Source: Sphingomonas arenae
GTDB lineage: Bacteria; Pseudomonadota; Alphaproteobacteria; Sphingomonadales; Sphingomonadaceae
Assembly (NCBI RefSeq): GCF_016924655.1
Contig: NZ_JAFFJU010000001.1
Location: 620,001 to 684,000 of the forward strand
Direction of reading: 5' to 3'
Length of the DNA: 64,000 bases
Below, piece by piece: positions 26,272 to 33,775 of this stretch. Under the pieces are notes generated by a model that made no database searches, was not told the origin of the DNA, and saw only the letters and a list, made by a program, of their open reading frames with translations. Position 1 is the first letter of the stretch. The number at the start of each line of letters is the position of its first letter. A program made the position numbers and the translations under genes.

Positions 26272-26413
26272 GATCAGCCCCCATGCACGAGTCGAATACC
26301 CACATTCTAAACCATAGTCGTGTCCTTAACTAAGTTTTTCTCTGACGCTTTGGGGCTACTTTTCGCGCGGGACAGGCTCGCGTTACGTTCTTCCCTCGGG
26401 CATAGCCCTGCAC

Positions 26414-26893
26414 ATGCTTCCTGCTGAAGGTTCTCCGTTCCAGGTCGCGCAGGTCATCCAGTCGGCGGTGGCGCCCGTCTTTCTGCTTGCAGGGGTTGGC
26501 GCGTTCCTGAACGTGTGCGCGCTACGGCTGGCGCGCATTGTTGATCGGGCTCGCACCGTAGAGCGGCTGGTGCTGGAAAGCCGCGGCAGGGACCACGACC
26601 GATCCGTGCGGGAGATTCGTGTCCTCGATCGGCGCATGGCGCTGGTCAGCTGGGCGATCTTTCTGACCGTGCTGTCAGCGGTGCTGGTCTGCACAGTGGT
26701 TGTGTTGCTGTTCGCAAGCGGGCTGACAGGCGCGCATGTCGGCACCGCCATCGGCTTGTTGTTCATCGGATCGATGGTGAGCCTCGCGGTCGGCTTCGCA
26801 CTCTTCCTGGTCGAGACCCGCTTCGCCCTGCGCAACGTCCGTATCGATCGCCACATCCTCGAGCATGAGGCGGACGAGGCCGCCGGCGACTAG
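26414..26893 (+). CDS. DUF2721 family membrane protein
   Basis: A 159-residue membrane protein with the DUF2721 layout: helix 1 (IQSAVAPVFLLAGVGAFLNV), a charged cytoplasmic loop with ARIVDRARTVERLV and REIRVLDRRMALVSWAI, then helices 2 and 3 (FLTVLSAVLVCTVVVLLFAS, GTAIGLLFIGSMVSLAVGFA), and an acidic tail HILEHEADEAAGD. Function unknown. The first codons have only a weak ribosome site. Its stop overlaps the stop of the convergent lipoprotein gene. Confidence 0.85.
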   Translation: MLPAEGSPFQVAQVIQSAVAPVFLLAGVGAFLNVCALRLARIVDRARTVERLVLESRGRDHDRSVREIRVLDRRMALVSWAIFLTVLSAVLVCTVVVLLFASGLTGAHVGTAIGLLFIGSMVSLAVGFALFLVETRFALRNVRIDRHILEHEADEAAGD

Positions 26894-27369
26894 TCACCAA
26901 CCATGGCGACGACGGTCGGCGGGCGGGCAAGGTCCGATCCAGAAGTCCGATACGACCGCCACTTGCCCGCGGACTGCAGCCCCGCCTCCATGGCGTGATC
27001 GCGTGGGTCGATAACCAGATATCCTCGCCCCGCATGACTGCGAGACACCAGCAGGCCACTTTCCCAGTGCAGGGGGCCGCTGTCCGCCATCGCGCCGCGA
27101 TACGCGTCAACGTCTGGCCCCAGCATGGCATTCAGGTCGACCGTGATCGGACTGTTCGTCAGCAGCCCGCTGTCGCCCGGCGTCCTGTTGATCGAACCCG
27201 CAAGCCGTGACCAATCGCCCGGTGTCTCCGCCATCTCGTTGACGGACGGCGGCACCGCGCCTTCGGCCCATTTCTCATCGTTCCCGCAGCCGCTCAGAAC
27301 AACAGCCGCGGCAAGCATGACCCATCTCGACATGACCGACTGAACGCACGCCGCCTCGACAGGAGCCAT
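26890..27369 (-). CDS. Putative lipoprotein, 159 aa
   Basis: Family not recognised. A signal peptide with lipobox is visible (VMLAAAVVLSGC followed by GNDEKWAEG). The mature part has TPGDWSRLAGSINRTPGDSG, DLNAMLGPDVDAYRGAM and RGYLVIDPRDHAMEAGLQ. The ATG at 27369 is preferred over 27333 because AGGAAAG lies about 5 nt upstream; it gives a slightly long n-region. It is read divergently from glpX, 42 bp away. A role in the envelope is inferred only from the lipobox. Confidence 0.7.
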   Translation of the reverse strand: MAPVEAACVQSVMSRWVMLAAAVVLSGCGNDEKWAEGAVPPSVNEMAETPGDWSRLAGSINRTPGDSGLLTNSPITVDLNAMLGPDVDAYRGAMADSGPLHWESGLLVSRSHAGRGYLVIDPRDHAMEAGLQSAGKWRSYRTSGSDLARPPTVVAMVGD

Positions 27370-27411
27370 TGGCTTTCCTAGTGCGAAGGCCAAAGCAGAC
27401 AGGGAGCAATC

Positions 27412-28386
27412 ATGATCCACGCCAGCAGCGTCCTCGACCGTGTCCTCGTATTGGAAATGGTGCGCGTCACCGAAGCCGCCGCCATCGCCGCCTCCAAGCT
27501 CATCGGGCGAGGGGACGAGAAGGCGGCCGATGCTGCTGCTGTGGAGGCGATGCGTGCCGCTCTGAACGAGTTGCCGATGGACGGAACGGTGGTCATCGGC
27601 GAAGGCGAGCGGGACGAGGCGCCGATGCTCTTCATCGGTGAAAAGGTCGGAAGCGCACAGGGCAGCGGCCCTGGGATCGACATCGCGCTGGACCCGCTTG
27701 AAGGCACCACCATTACGGCGAAAGCCGGTCCGAATGCACTCGCGGTCCTAGCGATTGCGGAGAAGGGCGGTCTGCTCAATGCGCCTGACGTCTACATGGA
27801 CAAGCTGGCGATCGGGCCGGGCTACCCCGAAGGCACGATTGATCTCGCCCGCAGCGCATCGGAGAACGTCCGCTCCCTCGCGGCGGCCAAGGGGGTCCAA
27901 CCGGACGAGATCATCGCCTGCGTACTCGATCGTCCCCGTCACGCCGAACTAATCGCTGAATTGCGCTCGCTCGGCTGCGGTGTGAAGCTGATCCCGGATG
28001 GAGATGTGGCGGGCGTGATTGCAACGACGGACCCGGACACCGGAGTCGACGTCTACATGGGCTCGGGCGGCGCTCCCGAGGGGGTACTCGCGGCAGCCGC
28101 CCTGCGCTGCGTCGGTGGCCAGATCCAGGGTCGGCTTCTCTTCCGCAACGACGATGAGCGTGGGCGGGCCCGGCGGTGGGGCATCGAGGACCTCGATCGC
28201 ATCTACAGCCTCGAAGACATGGCGGCTGGAGACTGCATCTTCGCCGCGACGGGGGTGACAGACGGATCGCTCCTTCGCGGCGTTCACCGCGGCAAGAGCT
28301 GCATCACGACGGAGAGCATCGTCATGCGAGCGAGCTCTGGCACTGTGCGCCGCGTCATTGGCGAGCACCGCAAGGCTCTGACTTGA
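27412..28386 (+). CDS. glpX: Class II fructose-1,6-bisphosphatase GlpX
   Basis: A 324-residue metal-dependent enzyme that converts fructose-1,6-bisphosphate to fructose-6-phosphate in gluconeogenesis. Family motifs are VRVTEAAAIAASKLIGRGDE, VVIGEGERDEAPML, GIDIALDPLEGTT with the metal-binding DPLEG, GGAPEGVLAAAALRC and FAATGVTDGSLL. ATG 27412 has GGGAGCAAT upstream. In sphingomonads glpX usually lies between hom and recJ. Here recJ is downstream but two PH-domain genes intervene, and hom is absent. Confidence 0.94.
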   Translation: MIHASSVLDRVLVLEMVRVTEAAAIAASKLIGRGDEKAADAAAVEAMRAALNELPMDGTVVIGEGERDEAPMLFIGEKVGSAQGSGPGIDIALDPLEGTTITAKAGPNALAVLAIAEKGGLLNAPDVYMDKLAIGPGYPEGTIDLARSASENVRSLAAAKGVQPDEIIACVLDRPRHAELIAELRSLGCGVKLIPDGDVAGVIATTDPDTGVDVYMGSGGAPEGVLAAAALRCVGGQIQGRLLFRNDDERGRARRWGIEDLDRIYSLEDMAAGDCIFAATGVTDGSLLRGVHRGKSCITTESIVMRASSGTVRRVIGEHRKALT

Positions 28387-28398
28387 ACCTGACCGTTG

Positions 28399-28417
28399 TA
28401 GCTGTATTGTACAGCTA
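28399..28417 (+). promoter_or_regulatory. Perfect inverted repeat at the start codon of the first PH-domain gene
   Basis: TAGCTGTA (28399-28406)-TTG-TACAGCTA (28410-28417) is a perfect 8-bp inverted repeat whose last base is the A of the ATG. TTGAAC (28383-28388) and TATTGT (28405-28410) spaced by 16 nt could form a promoter starting at the ATG itself. No Shine-Dalgarno is visible, so a leaderless transcript, or repressor control at the start, is possible. Confidence 0.4.
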
Positions 28418-28914
28418 TGACAGTTGAGGTCGCGGAACAGGACTCGGCGGCCGCGCTCCTTCCGGTGGAGCGCGGCTACATCAACGTCGTGAGGATCCGC
28501 ACCCTTCTCAGCTGGGTGCCGGTGCTGATCGGCGGTGTGGTGCTGGATCAAACCGTCATCGAGAGCAGTGCGTTTCAGGGGGCGCTCAGTATAGGCTTGC
28601 CGATCCTGGCGCTGATCACGGCGGTCACGGCCCCGCCTCGCATCTGGAAGCGCCTCGGATATCAGCTCACGCCAAGCCTCCTCCAGGTGGTCCGCGGATG
28701 GTTGTTCCATACCGATACGATCGTGCCGTTCATCCGAGTGCAGCACATCGATGTTACGCGCGGTCCGCTCGACAAGATGTTCGGAACGGCCACCTTGGTG
28801 GTGCACACAGCCGGAACCCACAACAGCATCGTCACGCTGCCTGGTCTTGCCCCGGAACGCGCATCCGAGATCCGCGACCTGATCCGGGGGCAGATCCGCT
28901 CGGACCTCGAATGA
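28417..28914 (+). CDS. PH domain-containing membrane protein (bPH2/DUF304, YdbS-like)
   Basis: A 165-residue protein with two membrane helices (IRTLLSWVPVLIGGVVLDQT; FQGALSIGLPILALITAV) followed by one bacterial PH domain: YQLTPSLLQVVRGWLFHTDT, VPFIRVQHIDVTRGPLDKMF and GTATLVVHTAG. This arrangement matches YdbS. It is paired with a YdbT-like protein at 28911 (4-bp overlap), and such pairs act together at the inner membrane; the function is not established. Its start lies inside a perfect inverted repeat and has no visible ribosome site. Confidence 0.85.
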   Translation: MTVEVAEQDSAAALLPVERGYINVVRIRTLLSWVPVLIGGVVLDQTVIESSAFQGALSIGLPILALITAVTAPPRIWKRLGYQLTPSLLQVVRGWLFHTDTIVPFIRVQHIDVTRGPLDKMFGTATLVVHTAGTHNSIVTLPGLAPERASEIRDLIRGQIRSDLE

Positions 28915-30380
28915 GCCCTCTTGCGGAGAGCGCCGACCTTGCGCGTCCCGAGCGGCTGCATCCGCTCATTCTCATCACGGGGCTCGGCGGCAGTCTGCGC
29001 GGTGTGGCCGGCGGCTATGCCGGTATCGGCTATCTTGCGGCGACGGGCCGACTGGAGACGGCACTGATCGCGGGCGGAGCGCTGCTGCTATTCCTCGCCC
29101 TCAGCCTGTTTCTGTACTGGCGCCGCTTCGAGTATCGCGTCGGCGCTCATGAGATCCGGATCGACAGCGGCATCATCAGCCGCACCCATCGTTCCATCCC
29201 GTTCGACCGCGTTCAAGACGTCGATATCAGCCAAGGCCCGATTGCCCGGCTGCTCGGGTTAGCCAAGGTGAAATTCGAAACTGGCGGATCGGCAGGGAGC
29301 GACGAAGCCGTTCTTCCCGCGATTGCCCTCGCGCGGGCGCAGTCACTGCGCGAGCACATTCGTGCGCGGCGCGGTGGGCCGACCCCTTCGGTTGTCTCAG
29401 ACGACGAACCCCGACCGCTCTTCGCGATGTCCCTCAAGCGCGTCCTCACCGCAGGGATGTTCAACTTCAGCCTGGCGATCTTCGCGGGCCTGTTCGGCGC
29501 AACCCAGACCTTCGGAGACCTTCTCGGTTTCGATCCCTTCGAGCGGGAGTTCTGGGAGGTGACTCTCAGCGACAATGCCTTCGCCAGCTATGCTGCGAAC
29601 CATAAGAATGCAGCCTTTGTGGCGGGTCTGTTCTTGCTGATCGCAGCTGGGCTCCTGACTGGGATCATCCGGACTCTCCTGCGGGATTTCCGCTTCCGCC
29701 TCGACCGGACGGGGACCGGACTTCGGCGTCGCAGGGGTTTGTTCACGCTGACGGACGTCACTCTACCGCTGCGCCGGGTACAGGCCGCGCTCATCCTTAC
29801 CGGACCGGTTCGGGAGCGGTTCGGCTGGCGCGAGCTGAAGTTTCAGAGCCTCGCTAGGGACGAAGAAGCCAAGAGCGGCGATCACGTCATCGCACCCCTG
29901 GCGCAAACCGATGAGCTGAGGCCGATACTCGCGGAGCTCGGCTGGGAGGATGCGCTTGCCGCACAGCCGTGGGAGCACATCTCGCTCGCCTACGTCAGCA
30001 GCCTCGCGGTCTGGCTCCTAGGACCTCTGGTCCTGGCGCTGATCGGCCTCGCCTTCTCGCCCATGGCGCTCATCGGCATCGGTGCGCTGGCACTTGTGCT
30101 GGGCACGCGCTGGCTCGCCTGGCGACGGACCCGGTTTGCTCTTGCCGGCGAACGCCTGCTGATCCGCACAGGCTGGTGGAAGCGCAGCACCCTGATCCTG
30201 CCGCTTCGCTCCATCCAGAGCATCGACCTGACCCAGAACGCGGTCGCCCGCCGGTTCGGCATTGCCGCATTGACGTTTGGGGTCGCAGGCGGAAGCGGCT
30301 TTACCGGTCACTCCATCCCCGGCTTGCCGCGCAAAAGAGCGAGTCAAATCCGCGAAGCTTTGCTATCCCGCTTCGCATGA
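28911..30380 (+). CDS. PH domain-containing membrane protein (YdbT-like, multiple bPH2 domains)
   Basis: A 489-residue protein with three copies of membrane hairpin plus bPH2 domain. PH copies are visible at YRVGAHEIRIDSGIISRTHR/SIPFDRVQDVDISQGPIARL, FRLDRTGTGLRRRRGLFT/LPLRRVQAALIL, and FALAGERLLIRTGWWKRSTL/ILPLRSIQSIDLTQN. This is the YdbT architecture, encoded next to its YdbS partner with an ATGA overlap. It in turn overlaps recJ by 4 bp. Function unknown; localisation is inner membrane with cytoplasmic PH domains. Confidence 0.86.
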   Translation: MSPLAESADLARPERLHPLILITGLGGSLRGVAGGYAGIGYLAATGRLETALIAGGALLLFLALSLFLYWRRFEYRVGAHEIRIDSGIISRTHRSIPFDRVQDVDISQGPIARLLGLAKVKFETGGSAGSDEAVLPAIALARAQSLREHIRARRGGPTPSVVSDDEPRPLFAMSLKRVLTAGMFNFSLAIFAGLFGATQTFGDLLGFDPFEREFWEVTLSDNAFASYAANHKNAAFVAGLFLLIAAGLLTGIIRTLLRDFRFRLDRTGTGLRRRRGLFTLTDVTLPLRRVQAALILTGPVRERFGWRELKFQSLARDEEAKSGDHVIAPLAQTDELRPILAELGWEDALAAQPWEHISLAYVSSLAVWLLGPLVLALIGLAFSPMALIGIGALALVLGTRWLAWRRTRFALAGERLLIRTGWWKRSTLILPLRSIQSIDLTQNAVARRFGIAALTFGVAGGSGFTGHSIPGLPRKRASQIREALLSRFA

Positions 30381-32134
30381 ATTTCGCTCTGGGGGTGGAA
30401 AGGTCGCTCGGTGGTCAGCCGTGGCGTTGGCGGCGGCAGTGCGAGGGGGAACCGACCCCTGACGCGCTGGTGGACGAGCTTCTGCTTGCCCGCGGGATCG
30501 GTCGCGAGGATCTGGCGCGCCACCGCTCCCCGACCATCCGCGACTTCCTGCCCGATCCTTCGGCATTCCGGGACATGGACAAGGCGGCCCTTCGCCTTGC
30601 CGACGCTGTCGAGGCAGGGGAGCAGATTGCGATCTTCGGTGACTATGACGTCGACGGCGCAACGAGCTCGGCCGTGCTTGTACTCCTGCTTCGCCGGCTG
30701 GGGCTCGATCCGATAACCTACATTCCCGACCGGCTAATGGAAGGCTACGGTCCCTCCGGTCCGGCCCTCGTCTCGCTGAAGGAACGCGGCGCGACCCTGG
30801 TCGTGACGGTGGATTGCGGTGCTCAGGCGTTCGAGGCGCTTGAAGCTGCGCACACGGCCGGGCTGGACGTGGTGGTGATCGACCATCACCAATGCGCCGC
30901 CGCGTTGCCGCTGTGCCACGCGCTCGTGAATCCGAACCGGCTCGACGAAGCGGAAATTGGCGCTGCCCACGGCCATGTCGCCGCGGTCGGCATGGCCTTC
31001 CTGCTCGGGGTCGCCTTGCTCCGGGAGCTGCGGCGGCGCGGTCGCTTCAGCGATGGCACGGCCGAGCCCAAAATCCTGGACCTGCTCGACCTCGTTGCGC
31101 TCGGAACAGTAGCAGACGTGGCTAAGCTCCAGTCGCTCAACCGCGCCTTCGTCACGCAGGGCCTGAAAGTCATGGCGCAAGGCAACAACATCGGGCTTGC
31201 CGCGCTCGCCCAAGCCGCGCGTCTGGTGAAGGCGCCGTCCTGTCGGGACCTGGGATTCGCACTGGGGCCACGGATCAATGCCGGTGGACGCGTCGGCAAG
31301 TCGGACCTTGGTGTCCGCCTTCTCACGACAAGCTGCCCGGAAGAAGCGCGAACACTCGCAGCGGAACTGGACCGCCTCAATGAAGAGCGTCGAGCGATCG
31401 AGCAGATGGTCCTCGAGGCCGCCGAGCGGCAAGGCGAACAGCAAGCGGACGCCCCCGTGATCCTGGTGGCCGCTTCGGGCTGGCACCCCGGCGTGATCGG
31501 CATCGTGGCGGGCCGTTTGAAGGAGCGGTTTGGTCGTCCGGCGATCGTCATCGCGATTGAAGAAGACGGAAGGGGCAAGGGCTCCGGCCGTTCGATCAAT
31601 GGGGTGGACCTTGGCGCGGCCGTGCTCGCGGCGAAAGACAGCGGCCTGCTTCTCGCCGGGGGCGGCCATGCCATGGCCGCCGGGCTGACCGTGCGACCCG
31701 GCGGCATCGACGCGCTACGCGCTTTTCTGGATCAGCGCCTCGCAGCAGATGTCGAGCGCTCCCGGGAGAACCGCTCCTTGCTGCTGGACACGCTGTGCGC
31801 ACCGCGCGGGGTCGCGGCCAACCTCTGCGATGCGTTGGACGCGGGGGGGCCGTATGGAGCCGGCTGGCCGAGTCCGCGCGTCGCCTCCGGGCCGGCGCGG
31901 CTGCTGAAGACCGGCATCGTCGGCAACGGTCACGTGCGCGGGCTCGCCTGCGGGGACGATGGCTCGACGTTCAAGTGGATTGCATTCCGATCGGGCGAAA
32001 CCGCGTTCGGTCAGGCACTTCTCTCGGCTTCCGCCGACCAGCGTTTCTGGCTCGCAGGATCGATCAAGCGGGACGAATGGAACGGCGGCAACAAGGCGGA
32101 GATGCACGTCGACGACGCAGCCTTCGCAACTTGA
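30377..32134 (+). CDS. recJ: Single-stranded-DNA-specific 5'-3' exonuclease RecJ
   Basis: A 585-residue DHH-family nuclease acting in recombination and mismatch repair. It has motif I IAIFGDYDVDGATSSAV, motif II in LVVTVDCGAQAFEAL, the DHH triad at residues 169-171 (VVVIDHHQC), and motif IV LVALGTVADVAKL. The DHHA1 part has GWHPGVIGIVAGRLKERFGR and GGGHAMAAGLTV, and there is a C-terminal OB fold. ATG 30377 overlaps the upstream gene (ATGA). Length is normal. No ribosome site is needed if translation is coupled. Confidence 0.95.
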   Translation: MNFALGVERSLGGQPWRWRRQCEGEPTPDALVDELLLARGIGREDLARHRSPTIRDFLPDPSAFRDMDKAALRLADAVEAGEQIAIFGDYDVDGATSSAVLVLLLRRLGLDPITYIPDRLMEGYGPSGPALVSLKERGATLVVTVDCGAQAFEALEAAHTAGLDVVVIDHHQCAAALPLCHALVNPNRLDEAEIGAAHGHVAAVGMAFLLGVALLRELRRRGRFSDGTAEPKILDLLDLVALGTVADVAKLQSLNRAFVTQGLKVMAQGNNIGLAALAQAARLVKAPSCRDLGFALGPRINAGGRVGKSDLGVRLLTTSCPEEARTLAAELDRLNEERRAIEQMVLEAAERQGEQQADAPVILVAASGWHPGVIGIVAGRLKERFGRPAIVIAIEEDGRGKGSGRSINGVDLGAAVLAAKDSGLLLAGGGHAMAAGLTVRPGGIDALRAFLDQRLAADVERSRENRSLLLDTLCAPRGVAANLCDALDAGGPYGAGWPSPRVASGPARLLKTGIVGNGHVRGLACGDDGSTFKWIAFRSGETAFGQALLSASADQRFWLAGSIKRDEWNGGNKAEMHVDDAAFAT

Positions 32135-32137
32135 GTG

Positions 32138-32230
32138 ATGAGCCCCGTGGTCACTCAATTGCTGATCGCCAGTGGGATGGTGACGCTCACGATCGTCATG
32201 CCCCTGGTGGGTCTGTGGTCCCTGCTCTAG
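32138..32230 (+). pseudogene. Detached N-terminal helix of the downstream ion channel gene (probable frameshift/stop remnant)
   Basis: A 30-codon frame (MSPVVTQLLIASGMVTLTIV and on to WSLL) encodes one hydrophobic helix and stops at TAG 32228-32230. Reading past the TAG in the same frame gives AMGAHRQAARLHGASSEQRA before a second stop, which reads like a natural linker. The channel itself continues in the -1 frame from about 32284. This suggests an original gene with an N-terminal helix that has been broken by a stop and a frameshift; alternatively it is a short membrane peptide gene. Confidence 0.45.
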
Positions 32231-32595
32231 GCGATGGGAGCGCACCGGCAAGCCGCCCGCCTGCACGGCGCTTCGTCCGAGCAGCGGGCGCTATCCTGAT
32301 CGCTGCCCTCGGATTATTCGCCGTCCATTCGGCAGGAATCTGGGCTTATGCAGGCGCCTTCGATCTTGTGCGCGCGGTTCCCGACATCGAATCGGCCCTG
32401 TATCTCTCGACCGCGACCTACACGACGATCGGCTATGGAGACCTGACCCTGCCGAAGAACTGGCGCATCCTCGGCGCGACCGAAGGCGCGAACGGGATCA
32501 TTCTGCTCGGCTGGTCGACCGCCTTCTTCGTGTCCGTCGTGAGCCGCTTTCGCTTGTTGGAGCGGCGCTTCGAAGAGTGGGCCTGTTCGCCTTGA
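32215..32595 (+). CDS. Two-helix potassium channel family protein (probably N-terminally disrupted)
   Basis: The recognisable part is helix 1 (ILIAALGLFAVHSAGIWAYA), the pore loop with selectivity filter TATYTTIGYGDLTLP, and helix 2 (NGIILLGWSTAFFVSVVSRF), ending ERRFEEWACSP. This is an ion-trans-2 type K+ channel core. GTG 32215 is the most economical start but has no good ribosome site, and the first about 23 residues (VVPALGDGSAPASRPPARR) look non-native. The frame upstream holds a detached helix, so I suspect a disrupted gene. tRNA-Glu follows 42 bp downstream. Confidence 0.6.
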   Translation: MVPALGDGSAPASRPPARRFVRAAGAILIAALGLFAVHSAGIWAYAGAFDLVRAVPDIESALYLSTATYTTIGYGDLTLPKNWRILGATEGANGIILLGWSTAFFVSVVSRFRLLERRFEEWACSP

Positions 32596-32637
32596 CCCCC
32601 GACGCCGCCTCGCCTAATCGCCCCTCGGCGCAAGCAT

Positions 32638-32712
32638 GGCCCCTTCGTCTAGCGGTTAGGACGCGGCCCTTTCACGGCTGAAACACGGGTTCGATTCCCG
32701 TAGGGGTCACCA
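32638..32712 (+). tRNA. tRNA-Glu (UUC)
   Basis: A 75-nt cloverleaf with encoded CCA. The acceptor stem GGCCCCT pairs with AGGGGTC, the D arm contains TAGCGGTTAGGA, the anticodon stem CGGCC/GGCTG encloses loop CTTTCAC with anticodon TTC at 32671-32673, and the T arm is ACGGGTTCGATTCCCGT. The discriminator base is A (32709) and CCA ends at 32712. Its 3' end is repeated at 42843, marking it as a probable integration target. Confidence 0.97.
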
Positions 32713-32713
32713 C
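32696..32713. repeat. Putative attL core: 3' end of tRNA-Glu
   Basis: TCCCGTAGGGGTCACCAC (32696-32713) matches TCCCGTAGAGGTCACTAC (42843-42860) at 16 of 18 positions. Two GTACGAA motifs (32776-32782, 32789-32795) lie 63 nt inside, mirrored by two at 42766-42782 that lie 61 nt inside the right copy. The layout fits tyrosine-recombinase core plus arm sites. Confidence 0.5.
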
Positions 32714-32795
32714 TTCCCGAAGTTCTTCAAGTAGAACAGGGAAATGCGGGCAAATCAATGCTTCCTTCACCGCCCGTACGAAAGGGTGGTACGAA

Positions 32796-32951
32796 GTGAG
32801 GCGCACCAAGGCAGCCCTGATCTACAAGCAGACAGGCGATCTGTGCGCAGTGCGGATCCCCCTCGGGCACAGTAAGATCGAGACCACCGTCCCGATACCT
32901 CGACGTCGAAGTGGAAGATCTCTGGCGCTGGCCGAAGCGACCGAGATCTGA
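32796..32951 (+). pseudogene. Tyrosine recombinase (phage-type integrase) C-terminal remnant
   Basis: The frame from GTG 32796 reads RRTKAALIYKQTGDLCAVRI then PLGHSKIETTV, which matches the C-terminal integrase motif 'TKA-LIY-RTGNLRAVQ-LLGH-KIESTV'. The next segment appears in another frame as RYLDVEVEDLW, containing the catalytic tyrosine context (TVRYL), and the end LALAEATEI is back in the first frame. So two small frameshifts have broken the last 50 residues, and the rest of the integrase is missing. It lies 84 bp from tRNA-Glu, just inside the putative attL. Confidence 0.65.
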
Positions 32952-33163
32952 ACAGGAAGGTGGGCTAATTTTGCCAGCCCATCATCACCTCCCTCCAGAT
33001 GCCCGCATTTGGCCGGAAGTCGAATGGCGGCTGTCGGGCTGGTAGCCGTCAGAAGCAGTCAGAAAGCTAGAACTGACGTCTACCCACCAGGCACCACGCC
33101 GCTGCCTCGAATTATTCAGCAAATCGACCGGGGAGCTTAAGAAGGAGCCCTCGGTCCGTATTC
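32952..33163. other. Non-coding gap without recognised feature
   Basis: About 210 bp between the integrase remnant and the response regulator stop. The sequence is lower in codon structure; I see no RNA gene, hairpin with T-tract or credible small ORF here. Confidence 0.5.
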
Positions 33164-33775
33164 CTAGCTCTCGAACGACATGAGCGAGGATCTGAGATCG
33201 ATCAGCTCCGGCAGGCTGCGGGCTCCTGTCTTCGAGATGATCTGCGAACGGTGGTCCTCGACCGTGCGCGGGCTTATGTTCAATTCCCGGGCGACTGCCT
33301 TGGTGGAGTATCCTCGCACCAGCAAATGGAAGACGTCGAGTTCCCGGGGGGTCAGAGCGGCGGTCAGTTCCTGGACGCGGCGCCGCTTCGAGCTCCACTC
33401 CAGCCCCTCCGCGACGGCCGCCAGAAGGCGCGGCTCGTCCACGGGTTTTTCTAGGTAATCGAGCCCGCCGAACCGGCGAACCGCATCCACGGCGCTCGAC
33501 GTGGACGGCCATGCCGTCATGAAGACGATTGCCGTTGCGGTGTCGATTGTCCTCAGTCGCTCAGCAAACTGGAAACCATCCGTTGCGCCCATCATGACGT
33601 CGGTGATGACGCAGGCGGCGGGTGCGTGCTCGTAGGCGTCGAGCAGCGCATCGGGATCGTTGAAGGGTTCGGCTTGATAGCCGGACCGGCGCAAGAGCCG
33701 TGTCACAGAGGCGGCCAGGTCCTGGTCGTCGTCGACCACATAGACCAAGGAGTCCTGGATACTGTTCACCGTCAT
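33164..33775 (-). CDS. FixJ-type response regulator (REC-LuxR HTH)
   Basis: A 203-residue regulator. The receiver domain (1-120) begins VYVVDDDQDL, with phosphoacceptor D59 in CVITDVMMG, switch T87 in VFMTAW and K110 in YLEKPVDE. The LuxR-type HTH follows at about 140-200 (LTPRELDVFHLLVRGYSTKA, VARELNISPRTVEDHRSQII). It is the partner of the upstream histidine kinase, whose stop overlaps its ATG (ATGA). Targets are not known; the chaperone-usher operon on the same putative element is the obvious candidate (inference). Confidence 0.92.
   Translation of the reverse strand: MTVNSIQDSLVYVVDDDQDLAASVTRLLRRSGYQAEPFNDPDALLDAYEHAPAACVITDVMMGATDGFQFAERLRTIDTATAIVFMTAWPSTSSAVDAVRRFGGLDYLEKPVDEPRLLAAVAEGLEWSSKRRRVQELTAALTPRELDVFHLLVRGYSTKAVARELNISPRTVEDHRSQIISKTGARSLPELIDLRSSLMSFES

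Noticed and set aside
28399-28417. Inverted repeat as a LexA SOS box
   Set aside because: The alphaproteobacterial LexA site is GTTC-N7-GTTC, and the CTGT-ACAG spacing here (5 nt) does not match the gamma-type box either.
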